A DNA stretch of 64,000 nt, taken from positions 1 to 64,000 of the forward strand of contig JBBDXI010000070.1 of NCBI GenBank assembly GCA_040902425.1, in the 5' to 3' direction. The position numbers and the translations under genes were made by a program. Source of the stretch: JBBDXI01 sp040902425 (lineage in GTDB: Bacteria; Planctomycetota; Phycisphaerae; Phycisphaerales; UBA1924). Position 1 is the stretch's first letter, and each line of letters opens with the position of its first letter. Under the pieces are notes generated by a model. The model was not told the origin of the DNA, made no database searches, and saw nothing but the letters and a program-made list of their open reading frames with translations. Positions 62,165-64,000 of this stretch are shown in pieces.

Positions 62165-62325
62165 CTGGTCGGAATGCACGGGCTACTCGCACCCCTTCGG
62201 GTGCGCGCCGATTGTGGGCGGGCTCCGGGGGTCGCGCTCGGCTGCGCCTCGCTTGACCCCCGGCTACTCACTGTCAGCCTTTCAGGCTGTCGGACCACCA
62301 GTCCGCCTTTCAGGCTGTCGGGCCC
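62165..62325. repeat. Cluster of palindromes and direct repeats
   Basis: Hairpin GCACCC-cttc-GGGTGC (62189-62204), arms CCGGGGGTC / GACCCCCGG (62225-62233 / 62255-62263) and a 17-nt direct repeat GCCTTTCAGGCTGTCGG at 62277-62293 and 62305-62321. The methylase stop codon (62310-62312) lies inside the second copy. Confidence 0.75.
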
Positions 62326-63206
62326 GATTCGCCCTTCTTCACGATGAACAGTTCTTCCTTCTTCACGATGAACAGGTAGTTGAACCCGCGCAGGAAGAAG
62401 TTGCCTTCTTCGGCGGCCTTCCGCCAGTTGCCGCGCTCCAGTTTCTGGTTCTGGCGGACCACGGCGATGATATCGATGGGCTTGAAGCGCGCCCGCAGCA
62501 GGGCGAAGAGCTCGAAGCCGATGGGCATGAACACCCCGGCCCCGCTCCCCGGGTCGCCGCCCTTGCGCTTCCGCCACGAGTCGCTGACGTAGAGGGCCAT
62601 GTAGCGGCGGTTCTTCAGGATTCGGTGGCACTCGGCGATGACGCGGTCCATCGCTTCGTAGTAGCCGCGCCCCCCGTCCTCGCCTCCCCCGGCGTCGAGG
62701 CGGCCGATGTCCCGCGGGTCGTCGGAGTACTTGATGTGCGTCGAGTAGGGGGGGTCGATGAAGACGAAGTCGGCCTTGCCATCCTCGACGGGGAGCGTGC
62801 GGGCGTCGGCCCGGAAGATGTCCTCTCGGCTGGGGGTGAGGTCGTAGCCGAGCGCCCGGCGCTTGAGGTCGCGGGCGACATCCAGCGTCGTGCCGCTGCC
62901 GGCCATCGGGTCGACAATCAGGTCGCCCTCGCGGGTGTAACGGGTGAGCAACTGCCAGATGACCCAGCTTGGCGTGGCCCCGGCGTAGTCCTTGCTGCCC
63001 TGCATGGAACTGCGGCGGCCGTTCACATCGAGGTCGTAGTGCTGGCTGGGGTATTCCCAGAGGGTGGTCGTGAACACGCGAAGGGGGGGCTTGGCGAACC
63101 GGCGCAGTGGGCCGCCGCCGCCCCCCCCGCCGCCCGCGCCCCCCGCGCCGGCCGGGCGCGGCCCGGGGCGCCCCTCGCGCTGCGCTCGCGGCCGGTCCTC
63201 TCTCAT
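62310..63206 (-). CDS. Site-specific DNA methyltransferase (N4/N6 type)
   Basis: 298 residues. SAM motif I VDPMAGSGTTLDVARDLK and catalytic motif IV FIDPPYSTHIKYSDD, in the order motif I then IV. A glycine-rich N-terminal run (about 15-35) is extra. The C-terminus has an 8-residue tandem duplication from a 24-nt repeat (62334-62375: LFIVKKEE twice). The ATG overlaps the nrnA stop (ATGA). No restriction enzyme is adjacent, so it could be an orphan methylase. Confidence 0.82.
   Translation of the reverse strand: MREDRPRAQREGRPGPRPAGAGGAGGGGGGGGPLRRFAKPPLRVFTTTLWEYPSQHYDLDVNGRRSSMQGSKDYAGATPSWVIWQLLTRYTREGDLIVDPMAGSGTTLDVARDLKRRALGYDLTPSREDIFRADARTLPVEDGKADFVFIDPPYSTHIKYSDDPRDIGRLDAGGGEDGGRGYYEAMDRVIAECHRILKNRRYMALYVSDSWRKRKGGDPGSGAGVFMPIGFELFALLRARFKPIDIIAVVRQNQKLERGNWRKAAEEGNFFLRGFNYLFIVKKEELFIVKKGESGPTA
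62334..62375. repeat. 24-nt tandem duplication at the methylase 3' end
   Basis: The 18-nt string CTTCTTCACGATGAACAG occurs at 62334-62351 and 62358-62375, period 24 nt, keeping frame. Confidence 0.9.
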
Positions 63207-64000
63207 CGCGCCCGCCCGCCTGAGGCCGCGGCCCTTTCTGCCAGGACCGCCTCGATCACTCTCGCGCGCGTGGTCGCGAGGTCCGCCGAGACCTTGGCGC
63301 CCGCGGCGCGGATGTGGCCGCCGCCGCCGAGCCGACCGGCGATGGCGTTGACATCCGGGGCGTCCGGCCCGCTTTTGCTGCGCAGGCTCACCTTGGTGAT
63401 GGGGCTGGCGTCGTGGACGAACGACTCGGTGAGCAGGATGCACACCTGCACGCTGGCCACGGTGAGCCCGAGCTGGACGAACCCCCCGGAATCCTGCGGG
63501 GCGGCGCGGCTGTCGTGGAAGTCGCTCTGCTTCAGGGTCATCAAGGCCACGGTGTCGCGCTCCAGGAGTTCCAGGGAGGCCAGTGCGCGGGCCATGAGCC
63601 GCAGGCGCGCGGGGCGGTCGCGCTGTTCCGTCAGCTCGTACAGGCGGGCGTGGTTGACGCCGGCCTCCAGCAGATCGGCCGCCATCCGCAGCAGGGCGGG
63701 CGAGGTGTTGGAGTGCTGGAACCAGCCCGTGTCGGTGGCGAGACCCAGGTAGAGCGGCTCGGCGATCTCGGCCGGCAGCCCGCCCACCCTCGGGGTGCCC
63801 AGGAGCAGGCGGCACAGCTCGGCCGCGGGCTGGCAGACGGCGGCAACCTCAGGCATGATCACGCGGCGGGGGGCCACATCGGCGTGGCCCTGGCGGTGGT
63901 GGTCGAGCACCGCGGCCATTTCCGTGCGCTTCAGCAGCCACTCGCGGATGTCGTGGAGCTGCATCCACGAGCCGGTGTCGAGGATCAGGACGCCGTCGGG
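63203..64000 (-). CDS. nrnA: DHH/DHHA1 phosphoesterase, NrnA-type oligoribonuclease/PAP phosphatase (partial)
   Basis: The 5' end is beyond the window; at least 265 residues are seen. The DHH motif is LDHHRQGHADV and the DHHA1 end is GRLGGGGHIRAAGA. The frame stays open upstream of the first ATG (at 63964) to the window edge, reading DGVLILDTGSW, as expected for the family. NrnA degrades nano-RNAs and dephosphorylates pAp. ATGA overlap with the DNA methylase. Confidence 0.92.
   Translation of the reverse strand, partial: PDGVLILDTGSWMQLHDIREWLLKRTEMAAVLDHHRQGHADVAPRRVIMPEVAAVCQPAAELCRLLLGTPRVGGLPAEIAEPLYLGLATDTGWFQHSNTSPALLRMAADLLEAGVNHARLYELTEQRDRPARLRLMARALASLELLERDTVALMTLKQSDFHDSRAAPQDSGGFVQLGLTVASVQVCILLTESFVHDASPITKVSLRSKSGPDAPDVNAIAGRLGGGGHIRAAGAKVSADLATTRARVIEAVLAERAAASGGRAR

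Noticed and set aside
62165..62325. CRISPR-like direct repeat
   Set aside because: Only two 17-nt copies with an 11-nt gap and no cas genes; this is a short local duplication.

Overview
The window reads as chromosomal DNA of a high-GC planctomycete, most likely class Phycisphaerae. The signs are very strong GC at third codon positions; a secreted protein ending in the duplicated GC-type dockerin-like tail of that group; a prepilin-like protein with an H-X9-DG motif; a PEP-CTERM-like secreted protein; YXWGXW and double zinc-ribbon proteins of planctomycete type; and many short palindromic repeats. Almost everything is core or house-keeping. No phage, integron, CRISPR array or transposase was seen.

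Layout. 1-4 kb: otsA and an otsB-GH15 fusion (trehalose). 4-11 kb: trigger factor, then on the minus strand a chain ribH-nusB-ftsY followed by a three-gene type III polyketide set (methyltransferase, FAD oxidoreductase, type III PKS); a UbiA-like prenyltransferase is divergent. 12-14.5 kb: two enoyl-CoA hydratase paralogues with HMG-CoA lyase (leucine/isovalerate type catabolism). 14.6-17.6 kb: secreted two-haem beta-propeller with dockerin-like tail. 17.7-28.5 kb: purQ, a zinc-ribbon membrane protein, mnmA, thiolase, pgi with an unusual lower-GC partner gene, ppa, hpt-coaE and rho with a poly-glycine N-terminal extension. 28.5-32.4 kb: TPR protein, multi-spanning membrane protein, tRNA-Val. 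32.5-40.7 kb: class II DAHP synthase, then a complete trpEGDCFBA operon behind a Trp-Trp leader peptide and an attenuator. 40.8-46.4 kb: sppA, then rsmH, a LysM protein, an ftsL-like gene and ftsI (a dcw-cluster remnant). 46.4-56.5 kb: sulfotransferase, PEP-CTERM-like protein, phosphodiesterase-TPR fusion, tRNA-Leu, DUF3467, HEAT protein, small unknowns, SGNH-like hydrolase, prepilin-like protein, C11 protease. 56.7-64 kb: a truncated thioredoxin 2 gene meeting a truncated lipoprotein gene, YXWGXW lipoprotein, hotdog-fold protein, MBL hydrolase, lhgO, DNA methylase and the 3' part of nrnA.

Three window-wide patterns are the most interesting. (1) A TANNNT -10-like box lies 5-9 nt before many start codons, often exactly at -12 to -7, with no Shine-Dalgarno. 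This suggests leaderless mRNAs as a common mode, including the trp leader peptide itself. (2) A short palindrome related to GGCACAGGCG-tcc-CGCCTGTG sits in frame inside several protein genes (mnmA, pgi twice, the thioredoxin remnant), adding GTGVPPV/GGTPVPP-like peptides to conserved enzymes. (3) A second palindrome sharing the GTGGCAC edge sits only downstream of genes. Starts were chosen from overlap with upstream stops (ATGA/GTGA/TTGA/TGATG), Shine-Dalgarno sequences and -10 boxes. All functional calls come from reading motifs by eye; no searches were run.
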